From a virus: a DNA stretch of 50,714 nt. The position numbers were made by a program, and so were the translations under genes. Below, piece by piece: positions 7,468 through 14,014 of this stretch; the first letter of the stretch is position 1; each line of letters opens with the position of its first letter. The notes under the pieces are model-generated. The model worked only from the letters and a program-made list of their open reading frames with translations. It was not told the origin of the DNA and did no database searches. The stretch spans positions 1 to 50,714 of the IMG/VR virus record IMGVR_UViG_3300032156_000016. The stretch is one strand, 5' to 3'.

Positions 7468-7727
7468 GGTAAATCATCTTCTCCTTCTAATAAAATCGCT
7501 TCATGCTCTTTTTGTTTTCCCTCTAGTAATGCTAGATATGTAACTTTATAATCTCTAGCACAAAGATCACTCATTAGAAATTTATGCACAATACCAGCCG
7601 CCAAATATTCAAATGTACTGAGTGAAGGATAGATAGGTTTTCCCTCTTTATTAATTATTTCAATTGTTTCGCCTTTCAAATATTCCTCAATCACCTGCTG
7701 AAATTCGGTAATCTTTTCTAAGAACAT
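7464..7727 (-). CDS. Hypothetical early protein, 87 aa
   Basis: This gene is not recognised. The product starts MFLEKITEFQQVIEEYL, is mainly helical and has an acidic end (EGEDDLP). It starts on the last base of the upstream stop and ends overlapping the 49-residue membrane-protein gene. No motif is visible. Confidence 0.65.
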   Translation of the reverse strand: MFLEKITEFQQVIEEYLKGETIEIINKEGKPIYPSLSTFEYLAAGIVHKFLMSDLCARDYKVTYLALLEGKQKEHEAILLEGEDDLP

Positions 7728-7915
7728 TACTCCACTCTCCTAAGCATTTCCAATTCGCTTTCTCGCATTCTCTTTTCCCCTTTTGATGTGAGATATCTAA
7801 TGTAACCTTCAGATTTACAAAGAAGATCAGCGCATTCTCTGTATCCAATGCGCCTAATCATAAGCTTATCATTATTATTCAGATTAACCATCGTATCATT
7901 TATTACTTTCGGCAT
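7727..7915 (-). CDS. Small HTH-like protein, 62 aa
   Basis: The segment IGYRECADLLCKSEGYIRYL looks like a short helix-turn-helix (xis/MerR-like or sigma-region-4-like), followed by a basic helix (SKGEKRMRESELEMLRR). A DNA-binding role is plausible but unproven. Its SD (AGG in ACAGGTAAC) lies inside a possible 8-bp helix with 7947-7954, so translation may be controlled by RNA folding. Confidence 0.55.
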   Translation of the reverse strand: MPKVINDTMVNLNNNDKLMIRRIGYRECADLLCKSEGYIRYLTSKGEKRMRESELEMLRRVE

Positions 7916-7987
7916 GTTACCTGTCTACTTTATGGTTAATTAACAACAAGTAACTGAAGTGGGGGCCAAAAATATCTTGACCCCCAC
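7916..7987 (-). promoter_or_regulatory. Leader with SD-sequestering helix and a 7-bp GC hairpin
   Basis: In leftward RNA, 7954-7947 (GUUACUUG) can pair with 7923-7916 (CAGGUAAC) over 8 bp (one G-U), covering the SD of the gene at 7915. Immediately upstream is a hairpin GTGGGGG (7987-7981) with CCCCCAC (7965-7959). No U-tract follows, so the GC hairpin is not a typical terminator. Confidence 0.45.
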
Positions 7988-7999
7988 ACCATTAAAGTA

Positions 8000-8191
8000 C
8001 TAAGTAGTAATATACTGCTTAAACTTCTTTGCCTTTTCAGCATATTGCTCAAATGCCCAACCAAATACTAATCCCAACTGTTTCTCAGAAAGATTCTCAA
8101 ACATCCATGAAAGAGATTTCATTCCCTTAATTGTTGGGTCGGTCGGACTTTTTGGCTTCCGCACTTTCCTATCGTCTACCTGAGCAGACAT
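8000..8191 (-). CDS. Hypothetical early protein, 63 aa
   Basis: This gene is not recognised. It has a basic, proline-rich N-terminus (DDRKVRKPKSPTDPT) and an amphipathic C-terminal region rich in aromatics (MFENLSEKQLGLVFGWAFEQY). Its strong leader TAGGAGGATACA is the same as at 2349, suggesting high translation. It lies 15 bp downstream of the 354-residue gene. Confidence 0.68.
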   Translation of the reverse strand: MSAQVDDRKVRKPKSPTDPTIKGMKSLSWMFENLSEKQLGLVFGWAFEQYAEKAKKFKQYITT

Positions 8192-8205
8192 TGTATCCTC
8201 CTATA

Positions 8206-9270
8206 CTAAGATTGTTCGGCAGGAAATTCTGTATCCTTATCACTTTTCTCTTTCATTTCCTGAAGAACGAGTGCTTGGTTCCTGATAAATTCGCTTTCCC
8301 TTTCTTCAAACCATTCGACCACAGGTTTCATTACGCTGTAATCAGATTCCTTTCCAGTATTTGTGATTACAGGAATAACGTATGCTGATACAACTTCGAC
8401 TGAAAGAAGAGAAATATATCTATACAATGGTATACCCTTCTTTCCAGTCGGCCCTGAACTTCTTTTAAATCCAGCCAAAAAACTATCAGCCTTACTCAAA
8501 GAAGCTCTCTTATAATACACAACAAAGAGAAGTTTTCTAGTAAGGTGCCAACAATACATAAGTATGTGTTCGTCGCATGATGGTTTTGTCTCTACTGATC
8601 TGATACCATATTTCTTTCTATCTTCTGCTGTCATTGTGTTACCCCAACGGGCGCGGGGGCATTCTCCACAACATTCTATCTTAGTTTCTTTAGGTAAATA
8701 TGAGTAATCTTTGTTTGTAATTACTGACGTGTCGGTGTCAAGAGATTTAACAACTCGTTCACGTTTATTAAACTCTGTTGCTTGTGAACACATAGCATAA
8801 GGTTTGCTGGTGAAAGGATCAATACAGGATTGAAAATATTCTCCTTTGGCGTTCGGTGTTGGCCTGATTCCATCAAGAGAATATCCTACTGTGCGTTCCC
8901 ACGGTTCTAATCCTCTCGATTCATTATAAGGGACACTCTCAATATTCGGGCGTACTCTCTTGAGAACTACACATTCTATGCTGTCCTCTGGTTGAAACTG
9001 AGAGTAATCCCTACCAATACAAAGCTTATGATAGCCTGGATTTTCCTGTCCATTTTCTAAGTATTGATTGTTAGGAATGGTAAGTGTAAAAATATTTCTT
9101 GTTACTTCGCTGTCCCGTCTATCATAAACATCATTCTTTACTTCTTCTGAATCCCAAGGATTTGTTGTTAGGATAACTCCAGGAATATCTTCTGGTTGTT
9201 TCAAGATGTCACCAGCAAGATCATCTTCAATCTTTCCAATATCTTTTGTCTCTCTCTCGTTTTTCATCAT
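8206..9270 (-). CDS. Cys-containing replication-associated protein, possible ssDNA-binding role, 354 aa
   Basis: The product has a central Cys/Trp motif (CCGECPRARWG) followed by KPSCDEH, then a beta-rich segment with SLSKADSFLAGF. In my memory, phage proteins with a CxxCP-x-W..KPxC pattern next to RecB-like nucleases are common, uncharacterised, and often guessed to bind single-stranded DNA. The position in the same operon as the primase and nuclease supports a replication/recombination role. The C-terminus is charged (MKEKSDKDTEFPAEQS), loosely like the acidic tails of SSB proteins. The family is not certain. Confidence 0.7.
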   Translation of the reverse strand: MMKNERETKDIGKIEDDLAGDILKQPEDIPGVILTTNPWDSEEVKNDVYDRRDSEVTRNIFTLTIPNNQYLENGQENPGYHKLCIGRDYSQFQPEDSIECVVLKRVRPNIESVPYNESRGLEPWERTVGYSLDGIRPTPNAKGEYFQSCIDPFTSKPYAMCSQATEFNKRERVVKSLDTDTSVITNKDYSYLPKETKIECCGECPRARWGNTMTAEDRKKYGIRSVETKPSCDEHILMYCWHLTRKLLFVVYYKRASLSKADSFLAGFKRSSGPTGKKGIPLYRYISLLSVEVVSAYVIPVITNTGKESDYSVMKPVVEWFEERESEFIRNQALVLQEMKEKSDKDTEFPAEQS

Positions 9271-9448
9271 GAATCCTTTTCATTTCTTTTATAAAATAAC
9301 TGTTGTCTATCTCTTCGTCCAATTTATTATTACTCTCTCCTAATAAAATAATTATAAACACAACTAGGAATACTAGTATCTCAATACTATCACTCCTCTC
9401 TCGAAGATCGTACTGTATATGTACTAGTAGATTCAGTAGCACACACAA
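9227..9448 (-). CDS. Small single-span membrane protein, start uncertain
   Basis: The frame encodes a hydrophobic helix (IEILVFLVVFIIILLGE) followed by a charged cytoplasmic-looking tail (FIKEMKRIHDEKRERDKRY). The first start of the frame (TTG 9448) lies inside the upstream gene. The upstream gene stops at 9390, and GAGAGGAG sits just before; the real start may be a rare codon near 9385 or GTG 9361. The end overlaps the next gene by 44 bp. Membrane topology suggests one TM. The function is unknown. Confidence 0.45.
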   Translation of the reverse strand: MCVLLNLLVHIQYDLRERSDSIEILVFLVVFIIILLGESNNKLDEEIDNSYFIKEMKRIHDEKRERDKRYWKD

Positions 9449-9713
9449 AAGCTACGACCTCCATCCTATCAAGGATACTGTTAATCACTTGATTAACACT
9501 TACCCAATGCCCGTGTTCGAGTGGCCCACCCCCTCTCCGGCGAAACCCATGTATAGTAAAATGATCTTGACGACCCAGAAAAAAATTAACACCAGTGACA
9601 ATAACCTCTATACTGTCCAACTCTAATGCTAGTGATGTACTAAATTCTTTAATAAATTTATTAAAATCTGGGGATGGATTACCCCCTATTGATCTAACTC
9701 GCATTGTATACAT
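9390..9713 (-). CDS. Hypothetical early protein, 107 aa
   Basis: The product (MYTMRVRSIGGNPSPDFNKFI...) looks alpha/beta, with IEVIVTGVNFFL and a basic Gly-rich turn (FRRRGGGPLEHGH). I do not recognise it. It has a good SD (CTGGAGCAATC) and is the first gene after the predicted promoter at 9744-9772. It is therefore probably the head of a leftward sub-operon that includes the replication genes. Confidence 0.65.
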   Translation of the reverse strand: MYTMRVRSIGGNPSPDFNKFIKEFSTSLALELDSIEVIVTGVNFFLGRQDHFTIHGFRRRGGGPLEHGHWVSVNQVINSILDRMEVVAFVCATESTSTYTVRSSREE

Positions 9714-9743
9714 GATTGCTCCAGGTGCTTAATGAATAACCCT

Positions 9744-9772
9744 AGTGTAGAGCCAAGGCAAAAATCGGTCAA
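9744..9772 (-). promoter_or_regulatory. Sigma70-type leftward promoter
   Basis: On the minus strand, TTGACC (9772-9767), then a 17-bp spacer, then TACACT (9749-9744). Spacing is ideal; the -35 matches TTGACA at 5 of 6 and the -10 matches TATAAT at 4 of 6. It lies in the only gap (9714-9779) between the 273-residue gene and the 107-residue gene, so it would feed the nuclease-primase section. Confidence 0.7.
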
Positions 9773-9779
9773 GATTTAT

Positions 9780-10601
9780 TTATGTTGCAAGTCCAAGTCT
9801 TGTACGGATATAGCGTAATAAACTACGGTATATCTGATGTTTTGCGATATCCCTCCAGTGGTCAAGTGCTTTTGGGTTATAGGGTTCCAGCTTATTCTCT
9901 TTCCAATACCAAATTCTAGCTACAGTATCCTTCGCAACCATGCTCATTAATGCGCGGCTATCTGTCATTGCATTATAAAGTAGAGATGGTACATAATATT
10001 TTTCTTTGATGTGTGACTTGATATGTGACTCTCCAGAGTGGAGCATTCCACTACTATCTCCAAGTGTTTTACCAGTAGCTTGATCTTTCATAGAGCAGAA
10101 GAAACAATCACCGGCTCCAGGTTTTTCTATCTTACCAGCAAGGAATAGCTCAATAAACTTCTTACAATAAGCTACGGCTTTCTTGTCTAACTTTAGTAAA
10201 GCATCGGGATTCTTTCCGGCGTACTTTATTGTACCGCGCCAAGTAATTATCATTCCATCTGCAAATGGAACCGTTCTTTTGCCACATATTACATACCAAA
10301 TCTTTTTATTCTGCCATACATTAATACCACGCCCTGCAAATCTATTGATACGATCTTTAGTAGTAATAATACGCCATCCACCGCTATTCAAAATTACAGA
10401 ATCATTCTCAAGAATCTCAATAATAATAGTATCATGTAATTTTATTCCTATTGATTCATTTGGCATACCTATTACTTTAGTATTATTAGCAATAGGGCGA
10501 GATAATTTATTCTTTCCTTGTTTAAGAAACTCTACCCATGTAGCATATCTGACGCAATAATCTGAATTTATTTTTGGATTAGTATAGGGATTCGTACTCA
10601 T
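9780..10601 (-). CDS. Phage protein with C2H2-like metal site, 273 aa
   Basis: The product has a likely zinc site: CFFC near residue 165 (GDCFFCSMKDQ) followed by GMLHSGESHIKSHIKEKYY with three histidines, then PSLLYNAM. I recall proteins with this Cys-pair/HLxxH arrangement in many phage genomes as conserved hypotheticals. The function is unknown; nucleic-acid binding is inferred from the metal site. It starts one base after the upstream gene's stop (10603) and ends just before a promoter. Confidence 0.68.
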   Translation of the reverse strand: MSTNPYTNPKINSDYCVRYATWVEFLKQGKNKLSRPIANNTKVIGMPNESIGIKLHDTIIIEILENDSVILNSGGWRIITTKDRINRFAGRGINVWQNKKIWYVICGKRTVPFADGMIITWRGTIKYAGKNPDALLKLDKKAVAYCKKFIELFLAGKIEKPGAGDCFFCSMKDQATGKTLGDSSGMLHSGESHIKSHIKEKYYVPSLLYNAMTDSRALMSMVAKDTVARIWYWKENKLEPYNPKALDHWRDIAKHQIYRSLLRYIRTRLGLAT

Positions 10602-10602
10602 T

Positions 10603-10887
10603 TTATTCCACTTCCTTTAATGAATCAAAGAAACCCGAATCATCAAACGTAACTGAAGCTCCAGGTTCTTTTAATATTGTTGTAAGCATCGCCCCAAATT
10701 CTTCTTTAAGTCTTGCTTGTGTAATAATTTTACTCTCTCCTTTATTCCTAATTTCATTCTGCCATATACTGTTAAGATGAAACTCATCCTTTCCGAGTAG
10801 AGAAAATTCATCACCATTCGGAAAGTAAACGCGCCAATTTATTCTGCGTCCGTGTGTGGATGGTAATACTTTTATTGTTACTTTCAT
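10603..10887 (-). CDS. Hypothetical early protein, 94 aa
   Basis: The sequence (MKVTIKVLPSTHGRRINWRVYF...) starts with a beta-rich section and ends with an acidic tail (FFDSLKEVE). It is not recognised. ATG 10887 overlaps the upstream stop by 4 bp (ATGA-type coupling). Confidence 0.68.
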   Translation of the reverse strand: MKVTIKVLPSTHGRRINWRVYFPNGDEFSLLGKDEFHLNSIWQNEIRNKGESKIITQARLKEEFGAMLTTILKEPGASVTFDDSGFFDSLKEVE

Positions 10888-11081
10888 TGCTCCTCATATT
10901 CTGCCTTCCGTGATAATTTCCCAGGCTTATGTGTGGTGTTGTAATTATTACAAATAGTACGAGCTTCAAATTCTGTCTTCACATTTTTTCTAATGGTGTG
11001 TTTTTTCCCTGGGCATGGCTCCCGTCTGTCCGGCCAACTTGGATTATTTTTCCACCAGGTTCTAGTGAATACACGGTACAT
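10884..11081 (-). CDS. Conserved small phage protein, 65 aa
   Basis: It begins MYRVFTRTWWKNNPSWPDRR and continues CPGKKHTIRK, then a helical part with ARTICNNYN and a basic C-terminus. From memory, this MYRVFTRTWW...PCPG pattern is a widespread conserved hypothetical in tailed-phage genomes; its function is not known. The conserved Trp and Cys positions argue for a folded domain rather than a spurious frame. Confidence 0.75.
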   Translation of the reverse strand: MYRVFTRTWWKNNPSWPDRREPCPGKKHTIRKNVKTEFEARTICNNYNTTHKPGKLSRKAEYEEQ

Positions 11082-11083
11082 TA

Positions 11084-11182
11084 CTATTCTCCCTTCGCCT
11101 TGGCAATTATCAAACGAGCATACATTAAACCGGCAGTATCTTTACACCAATAATCTCCATCATCTGCCAATTGTCTATTCAC
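11084..11182 (-). CDS. Possible very small protein, 32 aa, GTG start
   Basis: GTG 11182 (directly after an in-frame TGA) to TAG 11084 encodes (V)NRQLADDGDYWCKDTAGLM followed by YARLIIAKAKGE. It fills the gap before the 65-residue gene, whose SD (GGGAG) lies in its last codons. AGGAAAA about 14 nt upstream is a poor SD. The composition is plausible for a real peptide, but the evidence is thin. Confidence 0.3.
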   Translation of the reverse strand: MNRQLADDGDYWCKDTAGLMYARLIIAKAKGE

Positions 11183-11245
11183 TCAATTGGCTTTTTCCTG
11201 AAAGAACAATAACATACATAAAGATTTCCTTTCTAAGAAACCGTA

Positions 11246-11360
11246 GGGCCAATAGAGGCTAGTCTACTTCTGATGGGAGCTACCCTTTCACTAGCATAAT
11301 GGCCCCAAAACAAATTGATATCGGCGCGGCCAGCGAAGGGAGCATACACCAAACCGCGCC
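11246..11360 (-). ncRNA. Two strong intergenic hairpins
   Basis: In leftward RNA the first hairpin pairs 11360-11354 with 11329-11323 (GGCGCGG/CCGCGCC, 7 bp). The second pairs 11305-11300 with 11251-11246 (GGGCCA/TGGCCC) plus 11295-11290 with 11263-11258 (GCTAGT/ACTAGC). Neither is followed by a U-run. They lie between the 193-residue gene and the 65/32-residue genes, where an RNA-processing or stability role is possible. Nothing else is seen in 11183-11374. Confidence 0.5.
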
Positions 11361-11374
11361 GTGATAATTCAAAG

Positions 11375-11956
11375 TTAACAGTGAAATAATTCAGTATCTT
11401 TCACTGGAATTAATGGCGGATCAACCGCATCTATAATACTATTCGCTTCCTGTTTTGCAGCATCCACTCCATAATATCCCCAACATGAATCAGAAACTTC
11501 GCCTTCTTTGCCGAAGATTATATAACCATATACATCCCAAACAAGATACTGATTGTAGATTTTTACCTCTTGTTCCATACATTTTAATGCTTTTTCTTCC
11601 AGTTCTTTTTCCGAAAGCTTACTCCCAAATTCTTTTCTCGCATTCTTGCGAGTAATAAATATATACCCAATCATTCCAGAATCCCAGCGACAATTGAATG
11701 GCCATCGTCTACTGGTGGAAATACTTATCCCACTATGGTCGTATATATATACTGGAAGGCGAAAGCAATTGCTCCGCACCATAAAATCTTTAAGACTCTC
11801 CACAGAAAAATCATGCTTATCACCTAAAGTATATTTGTTATGGAAAAGAGCCATAATACAAGCGTTGCTCCAATCTCTAGGAGAATTTGGATTGTCGTCC
11901 TGATGAATTTCTACCTTGTATCCATTATGCATGTAGCGTTCTACTAAAGTATTCAT
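11375..11956 (-). CDS. Conserved hypothetical phage/plasmid protein, 193 aa
   Basis: ATG 11956 has an ideal SD (GGAGG, 7-nt spacing) and overlaps the upstream stop (TAATG). The product contains NPNSPRDWSNACIMALFH and KYTLGDKHDF. This PR-W-N--M--FH--Y-LGD-H pattern is one I recall from a family widespread in phages and plasmids, annotated only as hypothetical. The mixed alpha/beta look and regular aromatic spacing suggest a soluble globular protein. A longer ATG extension into the upstream gene is unlikely. Confidence 0.72.
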   Translation of the reverse strand: MNTLVERYMHNGYKVEIHQDDNPNSPRDWSNACIMALFHNKYTLGDKHDFSVESLKDFMVRSNCFRLPVYIYDHSGISISTSRRWPFNCRWDSGMIGYIFITRKNARKEFGSKLSEKELEEKALKCMEQEVKIYNQYLVWDVYGYIIFGKEGEVSDSCWGYYGVDAAKQEANSIIDAVDPPLIPVKDTELFHC

Positions 11957-12156
11957 TATATTTCCTCCGTTTCTTTCTCTATTTTTTCTGTAAGTATTGT
12001 GCGTTCTTCTCTGACCCGTTCTTCCCATTTATGCAATTCATAGAGTAATTCATCTAAATATTCTAATGTTATCTCAAATCTTGGATCGAGAAACCCTGTT
12101 CTTGCCTGACTTATTCTCAACCTTGCGTCATTTGCTATGAATTTTTCTTTTACCAT
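11956..12156 (-). CDS. Hypothetical coiled-coil-like protein, 66 aa
   Basis: The second half (YLDELLYELHKWEERVREER) is strongly heptad-like and charged, predicting a coiled coil or helical hairpin. The SD GAAGGGAG precedes ATG 12156, a leader shared by several neighbours. Its stop overlaps the next ATG. The function is unknown. Confidence 0.65.
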   Translation of the reverse strand: MVKEKFIANDARLRISQARTGFLDPRFEITLEYLDELLYELHKWEERVREERTILTEKIEKETEEI

Positions 12157-12184
12157 GATATTATTACTCCCTTCTAAAAAATTC

Positions 12185-12270
12185 TGGTGCCGGAGAAGAG
12201 ACTCGAACTCTTATAGCATTACTGCCGACAGATTTTAAGTCTGTTGTGTCTACCATTCCACCACTCCGGC
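12185..12270 (-). tRNA. tRNA-Leu(UAA), CCA encoded
   Basis: The minus strand folds into a full class II tRNA: acceptor GCCGGAG/CTCCGGC, D-arm GTG...CAC, anticodon stem ACAGA/TCTGT with loop CTTAAAA (anticodon TAA), a long variable arm, and a T-arm AAGAG-TTCGAGT-CTCTT. Discriminator A and CCA are encoded (12188-12185). It reads UUA, a codon very common in these AT-rich genes, so it probably supports late translation. It lies between a coiled-coil-like gene and a 79-residue gene in the leftward operon and is likely cut from that transcript. Confidence 0.95.
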
Positions 12271-12275
12271 AGTAA

Positions 12276-12515
12276 TTATTTGTCGCTTAGATCAGGATAA
12301 AGGGAAAAACACATGCAATTGCGTTCAGTTAAGTACAGATAATCTCTAAGTCCATGCTTAATTGGAACGCAAAATTCATTTGGTCTTGTTTTCCATGTTT
12401 GTATTTTCCCATTAATTCTCCATCTTTGCGGCGAACCATCGGCATTCTTATATACCTTATCGTAAATAATTCTGCCGTGCGTGCAAAGATTAAGTGCCTG
12501 AAATTTTGTGATCAT
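12276..12515 (-). CDS. Hypothetical early protein, 79 aa
   Basis: The start ATG 12515 (MITKFQALNLCTHGRIIYDK) was chosen because GAAGGGAG lies 9 nt upstream. Longer starts would run into the structured element. The product has several Cys and aromatic residues (RNCMCFSLYPDL) but no clear metal motif. It is not recognised. It ends six bases before the tRNA. Confidence 0.65.
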   Translation of the reverse strand: MITKFQALNLCTHGRIIYDKVYKNADGSPQRWRINGKIQTWKTRPNEFCVPIKHGLRDYLYLTERNCMCFSLYPDLSDK

Positions 12516-12541
12516 CACGTTACTCCCTTCAAAAAAATCTA

Positions 12542-12681
12542 GTGCGGAGTCCATATTCGTCGCGGAAATCACCGCCGCCTACACCCTATATGGTGGGTAT
12601 CTACCTATTGGTCATACATTACAAAGCATTATGCTTTGCGTATGCCTGTGATTAGCAGGAGAATTTTCGCACACTCCGCAC
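12542..12681 (-). ncRNA. 140-nt multi-helix RNA candidate closed by a 9-bp stem
   Basis: GTGCGGAGT (12681-12673 in RNA sense) pairs with ACTCCGCAC (12550-12542). Inside are four local hairpins: CCTG-CTAATCA-CAGG, a long one with CAUAC/GUAUG and CAAAGC/GCUUUG, one with UACCC/GGGUG, and GCGG-TGATTT-CCGC. The layout resembles a multi-way junction like a tRNA or riboswitch, but no T-arm consensus or CCA is present, so it is not a canonical tRNA. It sits directly after the 12696-12829 element and before the SD of the gene at 12515. Confidence 0.5.
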
Positions 12682-12685
12682 ATTA

Positions 12686-12829
12686 CTTCAGTAATTTCTG
12701 GCGTGCAACTCCGAAGTAAGTAGACGGCCATCATCTATTATTGTCTTACATAACCCAGGTTGAGTCGCATCCCCTTTCCCCACTCCAGTAACTATTATAG
12801 TGAGCGGATAATTACTGAAGACGCCAGAA
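12686..12829 (-). ncRNA. Structured RNA with two mutually exclusive long helices
   Basis: CTTCAGTAAT (12686-12695) is complementary to ATTACTGAAG (12811-12820), and the adjacent TTCTGGCGT (12696-12704) to ACGCCAGAA (12821-12829). The pairings cross with no linker bases, so both full helices (10 and 9 bp) can hardly coexist. A third option is the local hairpin ATTAC-TTCA-GTAAT (12682-12695). Inner helices are visible, including GCGACTC/GAGTTGC and GTAAG/CTTAC. No coding frame is supported in 12516-12853. Confidence 0.5.
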
Positions 12830-12835
12830 GAATTT

Positions 12836-12861
12836 AAGGATAATTTTATATGATTATCCTT
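12836..12861 (-). terminator. Hairpin at the end of the 12854-13177 gene
   Basis: AAGGATAAT (12836-12844) and ATTATCCTT (12853-12861) form a 9-bp stem with an 8-nt loop, overlapping the stop codon of the gene. It is AT-rich and followed in leftward sense by only AAATT, so a processing or 3'-end-protection hairpin is as likely as a true terminator. Confidence 0.4.
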
Positions 12862-13177
12862 TGCTATTCGCCATGAGTTTCAGTTCTTTCTTGATTTTCT
12901 TCGCTGTTTCGCCGCGCCACGTATTCGCATTACTGAGAAAATATAACACGATGGACATACCACTATCCATCATGTAATTGTCAGTAATTTTATCAAGCGT
13001 TTCCATAGCATCAAGGTATGGTTTCGCTGCATAATTTACCTTACTCCCCCAATCTTTGCGAATTTCCCTTGCGATTTCATATAGTGGACGATGAATGGTA
13101 GGCATTTTATTACTCCTTTTACTTGACATAAAATGATTCCAACTTCTAAAATCTCTAAGTAAACTTTTTTGGCTCAT
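12854..13177 (-). CDS. Conserved small phage protein, 107 aa (83 aa from internal start)
   Basis: The core (IHRPLYEIAREIRKDW ... YLDAMETLDKITDNYMMDS ... LSNANTWRGETAKKIK) matches a pattern I recall as a very common conserved hypothetical in environmental phages. Two starts each have an SD: ATG 13177 (GAAGGGAG) and ATG 13105 (AAAAGGAG, MPTIHRPLYE...). The shorter form matches the usual family N-terminus. The longer one adds 24 basic residues. Function unknown; it is helical and probably cytoplasmic. Confidence 0.75.
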   Translation of the reverse strand: MSQKSLLRDFRSWNHFMSSKRSNKMPTIHRPLYEIAREIRKDWGSKVNYAAKPYLDAMETLDKITDNYMMDSGMSIVLYFLSNANTWRGETAKKIKKELKLMANSKG

Positions 13178-13465
13178 ACACTACTCCCTTCAGAAAATTG
13201 TGTAACGAACGCCAAGTAACTAATAATAAATAATAGAAAAATAGGGGGAGTAATCTCGTCGGCTACTTAATCTTTCACCACGATACTCGCTACTCCCCCC
13301 GTGAGATAGCAGTAACAAAAGTACTGGCGAAGTTAATGTCTATAAACTCCGCTTCACGCTGACACGCTGGACGATTTGTACTAAGAATCCTGTCAGGAAT
13401 TCTCGTTTTGTCGTCCCATAATTCAGCCAGTAATGACGCTCTCCCAAAAAGTGATAATACTTACA
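13178..13465 (-). promoter_or_regulatory. Structured leader with alternative pairings over an SD
   Basis: This 288-nt gap has no supported gene. In leftward order, TACTGGC (13432-13426) pairs with GCCAGTA (13328-13322). Inside are a GGACGA/TCGTCC helix and a CCTGACAGG-centred hairpin. Then GGGGGAGTA (13299-13291) pairs with TACTCCCCC (13252-13244). TACTCCC could instead pair with GGGAGTA in the SD of the gene at 13177, and the 13328-13322 arm could pair with 13219-13209. This layout fits a translational switch, by inference only. Confidence 0.45.
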
Positions 13466-13660
13466 TCATTTCGCATGAATTGCCGAAGCAATACGCGCAA
13501 TTTTTTCTGGTTTCATCGGACGAGTACAGACATGGCCCAAAGAATCTTTGGTAATCCCGATAGGAATTACCTTCATTGTTAATTCGTTGATCGTTTTCAC
13601 TATGTCGTCACGCTTGTAACTCCGAAAATTCCTGACATGCAAGCAAAGTTTGCGTGACAT
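13466..13660 (-). CDS. Hypothetical early protein, 64 aa
   Basis: The product is basic (MSRKLCLHVRNFRSYKRDDI...) and ends MKPEKIARIASAIHAK. It is not recognised. Its SD AAAGGAG lies before ATG 13660. It follows the 105-residue gene by only 3 bp, so the two are probably co-translated. A basic charge could mean nucleic-acid binding, but no motif supports that. Confidence 0.62.
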   Translation of the reverse strand: MSRKLCLHVRNFRSYKRDDIVKTINELTMKVIPIGITKDSLGHVCTRPMKPEKIARIASAIHAK

Positions 13661-13663
13661 TTT

Positions 13664-13981
13664 TCACTCTCCTTTCGCAATAAGAAATCCAATGTTGTGA
13701 AGTGCTCTCTCATGATTTAATTCGCCTTTGAAACTACCACCCAATTCACACCAGCTTATTACATTTCCATCATGATCTGCTGGAAAAATGTAAGTCTCAG
13801 GGCCAGAAAACGCGACGCGAAGAGCAGAAACTATCACATATTCTGTGTGTTTCAAGAAAATTTCTGTGTCCCAATCCCAATCATACCCAACTTTTTCACT
13901 GAGTCTGTAAAGTTTTGCGTCACCGCTAAATTTACTACTACCAGTGAAATCTTTGATGAATATCGCTATCTTGTCACTCAT
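13664..13981 (-). CDS. Hypothetical early protein, 105 aa
   Basis: The product starts MSDKIAIFIKDFTGSSKFSG and contains WDWDTEIFLKHTEYVIVSAL and ETYIFPADHDGNVISWCEL. The alternating beta pattern suggests a small beta-sandwich or barrel. It has the GAAGGGAG leader seen at several neighbouring genes. I recall similar phage hypotheticals but no function. Confidence 0.65.
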   Translation of the reverse strand: MSDKIAIFIKDFTGSSKFSGDAKLYRLSEKVGYDWDWDTEIFLKHTEYVIVSALRVAFSGPETYIFPADHDGNVISWCELGGSFKGELNHERALHNIGFLIAKGE

Positions 13982-14014
13982 GATTTTTTCTCCCTTCTAT
14001 AAAAAATTACAGTG

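Noticed and set aside
12542-12681. A canonical tRNA, possibly with an intron
   Set aside because: The closing stem and one 7-nt loop look tRNA-like, but there is no T-arm consensus, no CCA, and the implied anticodon (AAU) would be very unusual in bacteria.
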